This document shows positions 16,886-25,186 of a DNA stretch of 64,000 nt, one piece after another. A program made the translations under genes and the position numbers. The notes under the pieces were generated by a model. That model was given only the letters and a program-made list of their open reading frames with translations. It did not search any database and was not told the origin of the DNA. Location: positions 1-64,000 of the forward strand of contig NZ_VWRQ01000017.1 of assembly GCF_008635795.1 (NCBI RefSeq), read 5' to 3'. Positions within the stretch are counted from its first letter, which is position 1. Each line of letters begins with the position of its first letter. Source of the DNA: Paenibacillus tepidiphilus. Its GTDB lineage: Bacteria > Bacillota > Bacilli > Paenibacillales > Paenibacillaceae.

Positions 16886-17266
16886 ATGGAGATTGGCATG
16901 AAAATATATTACGAGAAGGATACGGGGAAAGTTATTTTAAACACAGGTGAGAAATCGGGGAATGTTGCTCCTACCACTCGGGAGGAGGACTTCTCATATT
17001 TCAAGGTGCTGGCTGAGCGCGTTCCAGATACCGTCGGATTGATTGAGCTAGAGTATCGACAGTATGCTCAAGACTTCTTAAATGCAACCTCCTATCGAGT
17101 TAATACGGAAACCGGGGAGCTTGAATTTTGCTATGAGCCTTTTCCTTCAAGTGAACAGGGTGAGCAGGCTTATCAAAAGTCCCTGTCTGAGCAATTTGCG
17201 GTGCTTGAGCAACGGACTGAAGCCACTGAAGCTGCCATTTTGGCGCTGCTTGATTTGGGGCTATGA
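16886..17266 (+). CDS. Small post-fibre tail protein (XkdW-like)
   Basis: 126 residues, acidic. It opens MKIYYEKDTGKVILNTGEKSG and ends in a short predicted coiled coil (EQFAVLEQRTEATEAAILAL). Proteins of this sort lie directly after the fibre gene in PBSX-type clusters, where they may help fibre folding or attachment; the function is unproven. ATG follows GGGGAG with seven bases. Its TGA overlaps an upstream ATG of the XkdX frame. Confidence 0.6.
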   Translation: MEIGMKIYYEKDTGKVILNTGEKSGNVAPTTREEDFSYFKVLAERVPDTVGLIELEYRQYAQDFLNATSYRVNTETGELEFCYEPFPSSEQGEQAYQKSLSEQFAVLEQRTEATEAAILALLDLGL

Positions 17267-17295
17267 TAACAACGGAACGGAGGCGACTGACAGAT

Positions 17296-17424
17296 ATGTA
17301 TCTTTTTCTGCTTAATATGTGGACTATGGGTAAAGTTACAGAGGAGAAACTTAAGAGCTATTATCCGAAATATATTACCTCCGAAGAGTTGAACAGACTT
17401 TTAGCAATAACGCAAAATGTGTAA
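17296..17424 (+). CDS. XkdX-family protein
   Basis: 42 residues: MYLFLLNMWTMGKVTEEKL opening, then a short helical end. This matches XkdX-type proteins, ~40 residues with the M..MW..G.VT motif, found just after the fibre region in PBSX-like elements. Start at 17296 has GGAGG 12 bases upstream; an in-frame ATG at 17263 overlapping the previous stop would add 11 residues. Role unknown. Confidence 0.75.
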   Translation: MYLFLLNMWTMGKVTEEKLKSYYPKYITSEELNRLLAITQNV

Positions 17425-17451
17425 TTAGCGCCCCTGAGGCGTTTTTATTTT

Positions 17452-17482
17452 GCCCCCGGTTGTAGCCGGGGGGTTCTTTTTA
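17452..17482 (+). terminator. Terminator after the tail-structural genes
   Basis: CCCCCGG / CCGGGGG stem with a six-base loop followed by GTTCTTTTT. It separates the structural operon from the lysis cassette; a weaker CGCC/GGCG hairpin lies just before it. Confidence 0.8.
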
Positions 17483-17534
17483 CCTAAAGTATATAGAGAG
17501 AGGGGGCCTTGGGGTGTCCAGCGGGGAGTATGTG

Positions 17535-17918
17535 ATGCAAGGGGGGACCGGAGGTGTAAACGATTTGGAGAAGCGCATAGAGGACATGGAGCACGGGCTG
17601 ACTTCGATGAAGAACGAGTTCGTACGGCTCTCCGGGGAAGCGCTGGCTGCGGATAAGCGGCTGAAGGTGCTGGAGGAGAATGTCCGGCGCCACGAAGAAA
17701 GTCTGACACAGCTCAAGGAAACCACCATTGAAATGAAGGTTCAATATTCATCAATCATTGGAAAAATAGACAGTCTGGAGAACAAAATTTTTTCGCTGCT
17801 GCAGCAGACGGGAAAGGATACCGCGGCAGAGCGCAAGTTCTGGATGGATTTGCTGAAGTACGTGCTCGGCGGGACGATCTTCGTCATTATTGGATATGTT
17901 TTTTTGGGAGGAGCTTAG
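17535..17918 (+). CDS. XhlA-type lysis-associated membrane protein
   Basis: 127 residues. A long coiled coil (~10-95, rich in E, K, L) is followed by one C-terminal membrane segment (YVLGGTIFVIIGYVFLGG). This is the XhlA layout; XhlA acts with holin XhlB and the endolysin in PBSX lysis. ATG 17535 follows GGGGAG by six bases; a GTG at 17514 would add seven residues. Confidence 0.85.
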   Translation: MQGGTGGVNDLEKRIEDMEHGLTSMKNEFVRLSGEALAADKRLKVLEENVRRHEESLTQLKETTIEMKVQYSSIIGKIDSLENKIFSLLQQTGKDTAAERKFWMDLLKYVLGGTIFVIIGYVFLGGA

Positions 17919-17921
17919 CAG

Positions 17922-18632
17922 ATGCTGACACTGGCTCAGGTAAAAAGTAGATCCGGCTCCCGCCTCACCGGCCTGCATCCGACGGTACTGACAGCCACTG
18001 AACTGCTCATCGAGCGATGTTACGCTGAAGGCGTGCCGATCCTGATTACTCAGGGGCTGCGCACCGTGGCGGAGCAGAATGCATTGTACGCTCAGGGGAG
18101 AACCAAGCCCGGCGCGATTGTCACCAATGCCCGCGGCGGCTACAGCTATCACAATTACGGGCTGGCGGTTGATTTCGCGCTGCTTCTGCCCGGCGGTTCG
18201 AGTGCATCATGGGATATGAAGCGCGATGGCGACGGGGACGGCACTTCAGATTGGCAGGAGGTTGCCCGGCAAGCCAAGGAACTTGGCTTTGAATGGGGCG
18301 GCGACTGGAGCAGCTTTAAAGATTATCCCCATTTACAGATGAGCTTTGGATTAACGATCAGCGAACTGCGGGGTGGGGCAAAGCCTGTGGGGGCGGCGGT
18401 AGAAGCGGTCCAGAGACTGCTTCAGAAGAAGGAGGCTACCGCATTGAATAAAGATATTAGTGCAACCGTGAACGTCAACGGCGTCAGGATTGCCGATGGT
18501 TTTATAGACAAGGGTGTAACTTATGTGCCGGTAAGGGCAGTTGCGGAAGCGCTGGGAATGACAGTGGGCTATGATCAGACAAGCCGTACGGTTACAATTG
18601 CTTCTGCTGTTAAGGAGGTCAACGGACAATGA
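17922..18632 (+). CDS. Endolysin: M15 peptidase with C-terminal stalk domain
   Basis: 236 residues. The N-terminal ~150 form an M15C/VanY-CwlK-type zinc peptidase: SYHNYGLAVDF supplies H77 and D84, and YPHLQ supplies H137. Relatives cleave L-Ala-D-Glu or D-Ala-D-Ala bonds in peptidoglycan. A DGDGDG run (~102-107) looks like a calcium loop. Residues ~178-230 are a copper-amine-oxidase-N-like stalk domain (YVPVRAVAEALGMTVGYD), probably wall-binding, in place of the usual SH3 or amidase modules of PBSX XlyA. No signal peptide, so it needs the holin. AAGGAGG-like GGAGGAG precedes the ATG. Confidence 0.87.
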   Translation: MLTLAQVKSRSGSRLTGLHPTVLTATELLIERCYAEGVPILITQGLRTVAEQNALYAQGRTKPGAIVTNARGGYSYHNYGLAVDFALLLPGGSSASWDMKRDGDGDGTSDWQEVARQAKELGFEWGGDWSSFKDYPHLQMSFGLTISELRGGAKPVGAAVEAVQRLLQKKEATALNKDISATVNVNGVRIADGFIDKGVTYVPVRAVAEALGMTVGYDQTSRTVTIASAVKEVNGQ

Positions 18633-18907
18633 GTAATGAAAATTTTGACAATGTGCTGGCGTTTGCTTCAGCGCTCTCGGTAGTGATTCTTGCACTCGTA
18701 CAGTTAATCAAGAATAATATTAATCTTCCGCGCAACATAATTCCTTTTATTGGTCTTGGCGTGGGATTGCTGATTGGTGCGGTGGCATACCCTTTTACCG
18801 AGCTGGATCTGACGCTCCGCCTATGGTCGGGAGGGCTCGCCGGATTGTCGGCAACCGGTCTGTTCGAGCTTGCTTTCAATAATCGGATCGGAAATACGAA
18901 GGAATGA
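18629..18907 (+). CDS. Holin
   Basis: 92 residues with two to three membrane segments (VLAFASALSVVILALVQLI; IIPFIGLGVGLLIGAVAYPF; a weaker third near GGLAGLSATGLFEL) and a charged C-terminus, in the style of A118/XhlB-type holins. Overlaps the endolysin by four bases. It would form the membrane lesion that releases the peptidase. Confidence 0.8.
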   Translation: MSNENFDNVLAFASALSVVILALVQLIKNNINLPRNIIPFIGLGVGLLIGAVAYPFTELDLTLRLWSGGLAGLSATGLFELAFNNRIGNTKE

Positions 18908-18925
18908 CAGGGATTCAGAGATAGA

Positions 18926-18952
18926 GCCTGCTCGAAAGAGCAGGCTTTTTTT
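18926..18952 (+). terminator. Terminator ending the tail/lysis element
   Basis: GCCTGCTC / GAGCAGGC with a four-base GAAA loop and seven T residues, 18 bases after the holin stop. Confidence 0.93.
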
Positions 18953-19112
18953 GTTTTTTCAAACCCCAATTCCCAAAACGCAGCTTTGCATGTATAATTC
19001 TATCAACACATGGGAGCTTGCCCTGGTTTAAATCATTGTCCGGCGGATCACATTATGAATAAGAAGAAATGCTGCTCTGTGATTTATGACTGCATAAAAA
19101 GCCTGAATGGTG

Positions 19113-19118
19113 TATAAT
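19113..19118 (+). promoter_or_regulatory. Candidate -10 element of ppc
   Basis: TATAAT lies ~130 bases before the ppc start. No good -35 is seen at 16-18 bases. The rest of the 18953-19247 gap holds no gene; an 18-base palindrome lies at 19205-19222. Confidence 0.45.
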
Positions 19119-19204
19119 CGTAGTTACTGCGACGCTTTACAGCGCAATAAACCCTTAGCTGCTGCCGCCGGTTTATTGTATGCTATGGGAAGCTTCGACT
19201 TAGA

Positions 19205-19222
19205 CAATGTTCATGAACATTG
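19205..19222. promoter_or_regulatory. 18-bp perfect palindrome in the ppc leader
   Basis: CAATGTTCATGAACATTG is a perfect palindrome, 25 bases before the ppc ATG and ~90 bases after the -10 candidate. It looks like a repressor operator or roadblock site in the 5' untranslated region. The regulator is not identifiable. Confidence 0.6.
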
Positions 19223-19247
19223 ATCCGGAAGAAATGGGGGGAGCAGC

Positions 19248-22040
19248 ATGACTGAACTTACGACTACCGTTAGCAAAAGCAACTCCAACAATCTGCTGCG
19301 GCGGGACGTACGGTTCCTGGGGAATATTTTGGGCGAAGTCCTGGTTCACCAGGGCGGCAACGAGCTGCTGGAGATCGTGGAGAAGATCCGCGAGACGAGC
19401 AAATCGCTGCGCTCACTGTTTTTGCCTGAACTGCACAATGATTTCAAAGAAATGATTAACTCACTGGATGCGGAGAACCGGCATCAGGTCATCCGTGCAT
19501 TCGCAATTTATTTTCAGCTGGTGAACATTGCCGAGCAGAATCACCGTGTGCGCCGTAAGCGCGACTATGAACGGTCGGCTGGCGAGACGGTGCAGCCCGG
19601 TTCGATTGAAAGTGCCATTCAGGAGCTGCGTGAGCGTGATTTCTCACCTGCGGATGTCCATGAAATCATGAATACGATGTCTCTGGAGCTGGTAATGACC
19701 GCTCATCCGACAGAGGCCATGCGCCGTGCGATTCTTGATATTCATAAGCGGATTTCCGATGACGTCATGGAACTGGATAACCCTACTTTAACCTTCCGGG
19801 AACGCGAGCAATTGCGCGAGAAGCTGCTGAATGAGGTAATCACGCTCTGGCAGACAGACGAACTGCGTGACCGTAAGCCGACGGTGCTCGATGAAGTGCG
19901 TAACGGAATGTACTATTTCCACGAAACGTTGTTCCAGGTGCTGCCGGATGTATATCAAGAATTGGAACGATGTCTTAACAAATATTATCCGGGCCAGCAT
20001 TGGCATGTACCGACCTATCTGCGTTTTGGTTCCTGGATCGGCGGTGACCGCGACGGTAATCCGTCAGTGACAGCCTCGGTTACAGAGCAGACGCTGCGGC
20101 TGCAGCGCAAGCTGGCTATTCGTGAATACCAGCGGATTATGCGGGAGCTGATGCAGTATTTGAGCTTCAGTACCAGCATTGTCAACGTGACCCCTGAACT
20201 GCTGCAATCCATTGAGAGCGACCGCGAAATGATTAATCTGGAGAAGGCCAAATCGTGGCATAACGACAACGAGCCTTACCGGATTAAATTAGCCTATATG
20301 ATTGCCAAGACCCATTACGTGCTCGATGATGAGAAAAAAGGCACACCGGAACGCTACGCGTCACCAGAGGATTTCATCAAGGACTTGAATATTATCGACC
20401 GCAGCCTGCGGCATCACTATGCCGATTATGTAGCGGATACTTATATTAAGAAGCTGATCCGCCAGGTAGAGCTGTTCGGCTTCCACACAGCGACGCTGGA
20501 TATTCGCCAGCACAGCAAAGAGCATGAGAATGCGATGAGCGAGATTTTGGCGAAAATGAATATTGCCGAGAACTACGGCCAGATGCCGGAAGATGAGAAG
20601 ATTGCCCTCTTGGAGCAGCTGCTGAACGATCCGCGTCCGCTTACCTCCCCGTACCAGCGGTACAGTGAGAGCACAGAGGAATGTCTGGCGGTATACCGCA
20701 CGGTGTATACACTGCAAGAGGAATACGGCAAGCAGTGCATCACCAGCTACCTGATCAGTATGGCAGAGGCGGCCAGCGATATTCTGGAAGTGATGGTATT
20801 CTCGAAGGAAGTCGGCCTGTTCCGCAAGGATAATGACGGTACCGTCGTCTGCACCCTGCAGGCAGTGCCATTGTTCGAGACCATCGATGATTTGCATGAT
20901 GCTCCGCAAATTATGGAGCGACTGCTGAAGCTGCCGATCTACCGCGAGGCAGTACGGGCTATGAATGATCAGCAAGAGATTATGCTCGGGTATTCCGACA
21001 GTAATAAAGACGGCGGTGTGGTGACTGCGAACTACGAGCTCCGCGTTGCCCTGAAAGAACTTACAGCCATGGCCGAGAAATTCGACATCCGCCTGAAATT
21101 CTTCCATGGCCGCGGCGGTGCCCTTGGCCGCGGCGGCATGCCTCTGAACCGCAGCATCCTGGCCCAGCCGGCTTCCACCATCGGTGGCGGCATCAAGATC
21201 ACCGAGCAGGGTGAGGTTATCTCTTCGCGCTACTCGATGAAGGGAATCGCCTACCGCAGTCTGGAGCAGGCGACCTCTGCGCTGGTCACAGCTGCGATCA
21301 ATGCCCGCTTGCCGCAAGCCAATCTCTATGAGGATAAATGGGAAGAGATCGTCTCACGGATTTCCGAAGTATCGCTGAAGAAATATCAGGATCTGATTTT
21401 CCGCGATCCGGACTTCTTCGCTTACTTCAAGGAGTCGACCCCGCTGCCGGAAGTGGGCGAGCTGAATATCGGCTCGCGTCCTTCCAAGCGAAAGAACAGC
21501 GACCGCTTTGAGGATCTGCGGGCGATCCCTTGGGTCTTCGCCTGGACGCAGAGCCGTAATCTGCTGCCGGCGTGGTACGCTGCTGGAACCGGCCTCCAGA
21601 GCTTCTACGACGGGAAGGAAGAGAACCTGAAGGTCCTGCAAAATATGTATGCAGAGTTCTCCTTCTTCACGACATTAATCGATACGCTGCAGATGGCAAT
21701 TGCCAAGGCTGACCTCGTCATCGCCAGGGAGTATGCGTCCATGGGCAAGAACGAGGAAGCCCGCACCCGCATCTTCGGTGAGATCGAAGCCGAGTTCAAG
21801 CTGACCTCGGAGCTGATCCTCAAGATCACCGGCCAGCAGGATATTCTCGACAATGTTCCGGTGATCCAGGAGTCGATCCGTCTGCGCAATCCTTACGTCG
21901 ACCCGCTCAGCTATCTGCAGGTGCAGCTGCTCGCCGAGCTTCGCGCGCTGCGCGAGGCCGAGGGCGACGACGCCGAGCTGCTGCGTGAGGTGCTGCTCAC
22001 CATCAACGGCATTGCCTCCGGCCTCCGGAACACCGGCTGA
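19248..22040 (+). CDS. ppc: Phosphoenolpyruvate carboxylase
   Basis: 930 residues, the usual bacterial length. It makes oxaloacetate from phosphoenolpyruvate and bicarbonate to refill the TCA cycle. Clear signatures: VMTAHPTEAMRR near residue 145, SWIGGDRDGNP near 265, and the catalytic glycine loop FFHGRGGALGRGG around residue 620, plus GYSDSNKDGG. C-terminal RNTG is the conserved end. Good GGGGGGAG ribosome binding site. It is a single-gene unit with its own terminator. Core gene, unrelated to the upstream phage-tail locus. Confidence 0.97.
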   Translation: MTELTTTVSKSNSNNLLRRDVRFLGNILGEVLVHQGGNELLEIVEKIRETSKSLRSLFLPELHNDFKEMINSLDAENRHQVIRAFAIYFQLVNIAEQNHRVRRKRDYERSAGETVQPGSIESAIQELRERDFSPADVHEIMNTMSLELVMTAHPTEAMRRAILDIHKRISDDVMELDNPTLTFREREQLREKLLNEVITLWQTDELRDRKPTVLDEVRNGMYYFHETLFQVLPDVYQELERCLNKYYPGQHWHVPTYLRFGSWIGGDRDGNPSVTASVTEQTLRLQRKLAIREYQRIMRELMQYLSFSTSIVNVTPELLQSIESDREMINLEKAKSWHNDNEPYRIKLAYMIAKTHYVLDDEKKGTPERYASPEDFIKDLNIIDRSLRHHYADYVADTYIKKLIRQVELFGFHTATLDIRQHSKEHENAMSEILAKMNIAENYGQMPEDEKIALLEQLLNDPRPLTSPYQRYSESTEECLAVYRTVYTLQEEYGKQCITSYLISMAEAASDILEVMVFSKEVGLFRKDNDGTVVCTLQAVPLFETIDDLHDAPQIMERLLKLPIYREAVRAMNDQQEIMLGYSDSNKDGGVVTANYELRVALKELTAMAEKFDIRLKFFHGRGGALGRGGMPLNRSILAQPASTIGGGIKITEQGEVISSRYSMKGIAYRSLEQATSALVTAAINARLPQANLYEDKWEEIVSRISEVSLKKYQDLIFRDPDFFAYFKESTPLPEVGELNIGSRPSKRKNSDRFEDLRAIPWVFAWTQSRNLLPAWYAAGTGLQSFYDGKEENLKVLQNMYAEFSFFTTLIDTLQMAIAKADLVIAREYASMGKNEEARTRIFGEIEAEFKLTSELILKITGQQDILDNVPVIQESIRLRNPYVDPLSYLQVQLLAELRALREAEGDDAELLREVLLTINGIASGLRNTG

Positions 22041-22062
22041 TGCCGTAGATGTTGATACATCA

Positions 22063-22104
22063 ATCCCCGCCACGCCTTTAAGAGGGTGTGGCGGGGATTT
22101 TTTT
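22063..22104 (+). terminator. ppc terminator
   Basis: ATCCCCGCCAC pairs with GTGGCGGGGAT (11 bp) and is followed by T residues. Confidence 0.93.
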
Positions 22105-22107
22105 ATT

Positions 22108-22420
22108 AGGAAGCCGGCGCAGCCGCTTCTCCCGCCGCTGGGGAGGGCGGGGGAAGGTATGGGTTTTGCAGTTAAGAAGCCGGCGCAGCCGCTTCCCCGC
22201 CCGCCGCAGAGGAGGCGGGGAAGGTATGGGTTTTGCAGTTAAGAAGCCGGCGCAGCCGCTTCCACCCGCCGCAGAGGAGGCGGGGAAGGTGGTGGGGTTT
22301 GTCAGTTAGAAGCCGGCGCAGCCGCTTCCCCCGCCGCAGAGGAGGCGGGGAAGGTGGTGGGGTTTGTCAGTTAGAAGCCGGCGTAGCCGCTTCCCCCCGC
22401 CGCAGAAGAAGGCGGGGAAT
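22108..22420. repeat. GC-rich 66-bp tandem repeat, ~4.7 units
   Basis: Units begin at about 22108, 22175, 22241, 22307 and 22373 (spacing 67, 66, 66, 66). Each starts AGAAGCCGGCGCAGCCGCTT and contains a CCCGCC...GGCGGG hairpin, then AAGGT and a T-rich spacer ending CAGTT. The first two units share GTATGGGTTTTGCAG and the next two share GTGGTGGGGTTTGTCAG, showing duplication in pairs. Reading frames across it exist only because 66 is a multiple of three. A partial hairpin of GAAGAAGCTA/TAGCTTCTTC follows (22428-22450). No gene is seen from 22041 to 22835. Confidence 0.9.
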
Positions 22421-22604
22421 CAACCGGGTGAAGAAGCTAATCTAGCTTCTTCAATCCAAAACAAGGGGTGAAGCCGGCGAGTGTAACGCCGCTTCACCCA
22501 GTGCCCCTATTCCAATGTTAGCGAGGGAGTAGGGGATTGGAGGCGGAAGAGAGGCATGGAGAAGAATTTTGGAACTGGAGGAGCGAATGCATCCGCCTTT
22601 GTCT

Positions 22605-22649
22605 TCCGGATTTCAACCGTGGACAACGGTTATATTGAGGAAATCCGGA
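22605..22649. repeat. Nested inverted repeat upstream of sigW
   Basis: TCCGGATTTC pairs with GAAATCCGGA (10 bp), enclosing ACCGT/ACGGT. It lies ~190 bases before sigW. No T-run follows, so it may be a protein site or RNA structure. No SigW-type promoter (TGAAAC and CGTA) was found in the region. Confidence 0.6.
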
Positions 22650-22835
22650 GACAACAGCGGCCGGAGGTCCAAATATTCTTTGGAATGCCGACAGAACCGA
22701 CTCTATTTTTCCTACCCCGAGCCTAACAACCTTTTCTTGATTTTTACACCCACATGTTTTACGATTTATATGCTTGTACCGTGGATATTTATAGAGTCGA
22801 AGTACCAAGGGCGGCAAGTCTGGGGGAGTTAACAG

Positions 22836-23402
22836 GTGGAGAATTTGGAAGGCAGATTGACGAAGCTCGCCTTAAAGGGCGACCAAAGGGCATTTGCCGA
22901 GCTTGTGGAACTGTATAAAGACAAGATATATCATCTGGCTTACCGGATGCTGAACAACCGCCATGAGGCGGAGGACATCGTGCAGGAAACCTTTTTGCGC
23001 GTGTACCGGAATTTAGACCGTTACGATGACAAGCAGAAGTTCTCGACCTGGATCTACCGGATTGGCACGAATCTCTGTATCGACAGGCTGCGCAAGCGGC
23101 GGCCGACGTACTCACTGGATGCGGAGATGAATGACCAGGAAGGTATTGACGGGTATTCCATGATTCCGAGCGACAATGTGACACCGGAGACGGAACTGCT
23201 GCTGTCCGAGACACAGACGCTGATTTATGAAGCGATCGACAGCTTGCCGGTCAAATACCGGTCGGTGATGATTCTGCGTTATTTGCAGGATTTGTCGCTG
23301 CAGGAGATCAGCGATGTGCTGGATATGCCGGTGACGACGATCAAGACCCGCGTGCACCGCGGACGTGAATTTTTGCGCAAAAAATTAGGTCCGAAACTTT
23401 AA
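22836..23402 (+). CDS. sigW: ECF sigma factor SigW
   Basis: 188 residues. Region 2 is clear (AEDIVQETFLRVYRNLDRYD, FSTWIYRIGTNLCIDRLRKR) and region 4 ends the protein (SLQEISDVLDMPVTTIKTRV). SigW directs the envelope-stress regulon (antimicrobial peptides, wall damage) in Bacillales. Starts at GTG with GGGGGAG upstream. Its neighbour rsiW encodes the cognate anti-sigma factor, and the cdaA-cdaR-glmM genes follow exactly as in B. subtilis. Identification rests on domain plus synteny. Confidence 0.92.
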   Translation: MENLEGRLTKLALKGDQRAFAELVELYKDKIYHLAYRMLNNRHEAEDIVQETFLRVYRNLDRYDDKQKFSTWIYRIGTNLCIDRLRKRRPTYSLDAEMNDQEGIDGYSMIPSDNVTPETELLLSETQTLIYEAIDSLPVKYRSVMILRYLQDLSLQEISDVLDMPVTTIKTRVHRGREFLRKKLGPKL

Positions 23403-23527
23403 AAAATGCAGATTTAATTTGAAACATATTTCCGGCAGCGACGTATGAAGGAGAGCAGGTCGTATGATCTGCCTTGGGGTAGTCACTAAGCCGCCCGAAA
23501 TAAGCACTCACGAAAGGATTGGCTCCT

Positions 23528-24142
23528 ATGGAATGCAAACTGGCCGTCTCTATGATGCATGACTACTTGGATGACGACTTGCCCGAACTGCAGCAGAGGG
23601 AATTGAAGGAGCATCTTCTATCCTGTCCGGATTGCCGTGCAAAGTTCAAGGAACTGGAACAAACCGATATACTGATGTTCTCGCTCATGCACCATAACCC
23701 CGTCACCTCCGATGATCTTGTGGGGCGGATTATGAGTGCATTGCCGGCAACCAAGAAAGAGCGGGCTTTTGTTACCTGGATTAAGCGGCATCCGGCGTTA
23801 ACCGCTGCTTCCGTTTTTATTCTGGTGATGCTTATGAGCTCGGTAACGTTCTGGAATCAGGATAAACAGCTTGTGGTCAGGGGCACTAATCTGGATCAAG
23901 TCGTCATTCAAGGCGATACTGTAATTGTTCCCACCGGTACTACCGTGGCCGGAGATTTGACGGTGGAGAACGGCAAGACGCAGGTATACGGGGAAGTGAA
24001 CGGAAACGTCACTGTGATCGATGGTTCTCTCTATCAGGCTTCAACCGCCCATATTTCCGGGCAAGCCAAAAAAATAGACCAAGCATTAAGCTGGATCTGG
24101 TATAAAGTGACGAATATGTTCTCCGAAGTTGCCTACCGTTAA
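23528..24142 (+). CDS. rsiW: Anti-sigma-W factor with zinc finger
   Basis: 204 residues. The N-terminal ZAS domain has H29, C33 and C36 (KEHLLSCPDCRAKF), which bind zinc and hold SigW. One membrane segment lies at ~85-106 (ALTAASVFILVMLMSSVTFW). The extracytoplasmic part holds short beta repeats (VTVENGKTQVYGEVNGNVTV-like), resembling polymer-forming repeats. In known systems stress-induced proteolysis by PrsW and RasP frees SigW. The ATG at 23528 is used; a TTG nine bases earlier is less likely. Confidence 0.9.
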   Translation: MECKLAVSMMHDYLDDDLPELQQRELKEHLLSCPDCRAKFKELEQTDILMFSLMHHNPVTSDDLVGRIMSALPATKKERAFVTWIKRHPALTAASVFILVMLMSSVTFWNQDKQLVVRGTNLDQVVIQGDTVIVPTGTTVAGDLTVENGKTQVYGEVNGNVTVIDGSLYQASTAHISGQAKKIDQALSWIWYKVTNMFSEVAYR

Positions 24143-24178
24143 ATCAAGGGATGCCGCTGAAGCGGAAACCTCATCTAC

Positions 24179-24211
24179 GCGCCTCTTTTTCCGGAAAGAT
24201 GGCGCTTTTTT
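24179..24211 (+). terminator. Terminator after rsiW
   Basis: GCGCC.CTTT pairs with AAAG.GGCGC around TTCCGG and runs into TTTTTT. It separates sigW-rsiW from cdaA. Confidence 0.85.
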
Positions 24212-24355
24212 GTTGTCCAATTGTTGGGAACCGTTGAAATCGGCATCCTTCAAACTTGCAACCGGGGCGTGAACGTTATAACCTAGATATAAATACGGAG
24301 CTTACAGACATTTTACATAAACCCAGCATATTCGATCAGACGGGGGTTTGAGGCA

Positions 24356-25186
24356 ATGAGTTATTTTACCGACTTGACCTGGAAAGAAACTATAAAAGAC
24401 ATCATCGATATTTTGATCGTTAGCTATATAATTTATAAGGTGCTCAATATGGTCCGGGGCACACGCGCTGTACAGCTCCTCAAAGGTATCCTCGTGCTGG
24501 TGTTTATCTGGGCGATGAGCACGGTGCTGGATCTTTATACGCTAAAATGGCTCATGAACCAGATTTATACGTTCGGGATCTTTGCGATCTTTATTATCTT
24601 TCAGCCGGAGCTGCGAAGAGGGCTGGAACAGCTGGGGCGCGGGCGCTTTTTCGGAAGAGGCTCAGAGAATGACGAAGAAACGAGCAAGCTGATCGGCGAG
24701 GTCATTAAGGCCCTGAATTATTTATCCCAGCGAAAAATAGGGGCATTAATTGTGTTTGAGCGGAAGACCGGGCTCAACGAATATACCGAGTCAGGCATAC
24801 CTATGGGTTCAGCCGTCAGCTCAGAGCTGCTGATCAATATCTTCATCCCGAATACTCCGCTGCATGACGGGGCGCTAATTATGCAGGACGGACAGATTGC
24901 CGCCGCAGCCTGTTATCTGCCGTTGTCCGAGAATCCCTTCATCAGCAAAGAACTGGGGACCCGGCATCGCGCGGCGATCGGGATAAGCGAAGTGGCGGAC
25001 TCGGTGTCTGTGGTGGTCTCCGAAGAGACCGGTCAGATTTCGCTGGCCATCAACGGACAGATTGTACGTGATATTAAGGAAGAATCGCTGATTTCCAAGC
25101 TCCATCAGGAACTCAGTCCTACTGCATCGCTGAAGGAGAAGAGCTCCGCTTTCTGGAAACGGAGGGGGGACAAGCACCATGGATAA
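24356..25186 (+). CDS. cdaA: Diadenylate cyclase CdaA
   Basis: 276 residues. It makes the second messenger c-di-AMP from two ATP. The N-terminus has three membrane helices (IIDILIVSYIIYKVLNMV; LLKGILVLVFIWAMSTVL; IYTFGIFAIFIIFQPEL). The DisA_N catalytic domain carries D171-G172-A173 (HDGALI) and R203-H204-R205 (GTRHRAAIG), the residues that bind ATP and metal. Overlaps cdaR by eight bases; CdaR and GlmM are known to bind and restrain CdaA, and the three genes are adjacent here. Confidence 0.96.
   Translation: MSYFTDLTWKETIKDIIDILIVSYIIYKVLNMVRGTRAVQLLKGILVLVFIWAMSTVLDLYTLKWLMNQIYTFGIFAIFIIFQPELRRGLEQLGRGRFFGRGSENDEETSKLIGEVIKALNYLSQRKIGALIVFERKTGLNEYTESGIPMGSAVSSELLINIFIPNTPLHDGALIMQDGQIAAAACYLPLSENPFISKELGTRHRAAIGISEVADSVSVVVSEETGQISLAINGQIVRDIKEESLISKLHQELSPTASLKEKSSAFWKRRGDKHHG

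Noticed and set aside
20361..21317. 318-residue frame antisense to ppc
   Set aside because: Shadow of the GC-rich ppc frame; glmM and the chemoreceptor show the same effect.
21985..22445. Proline/arginine-rich frames downstream of ppc
   Set aside because: They are produced by the 66-bp repeat (a multiple of three) and have no ribosome binding sites.
22650..22835. SigW autoregulatory promoter
   Set aside because: No TGAAAC-type -35 with CGTA at 16-17 bases could be found.
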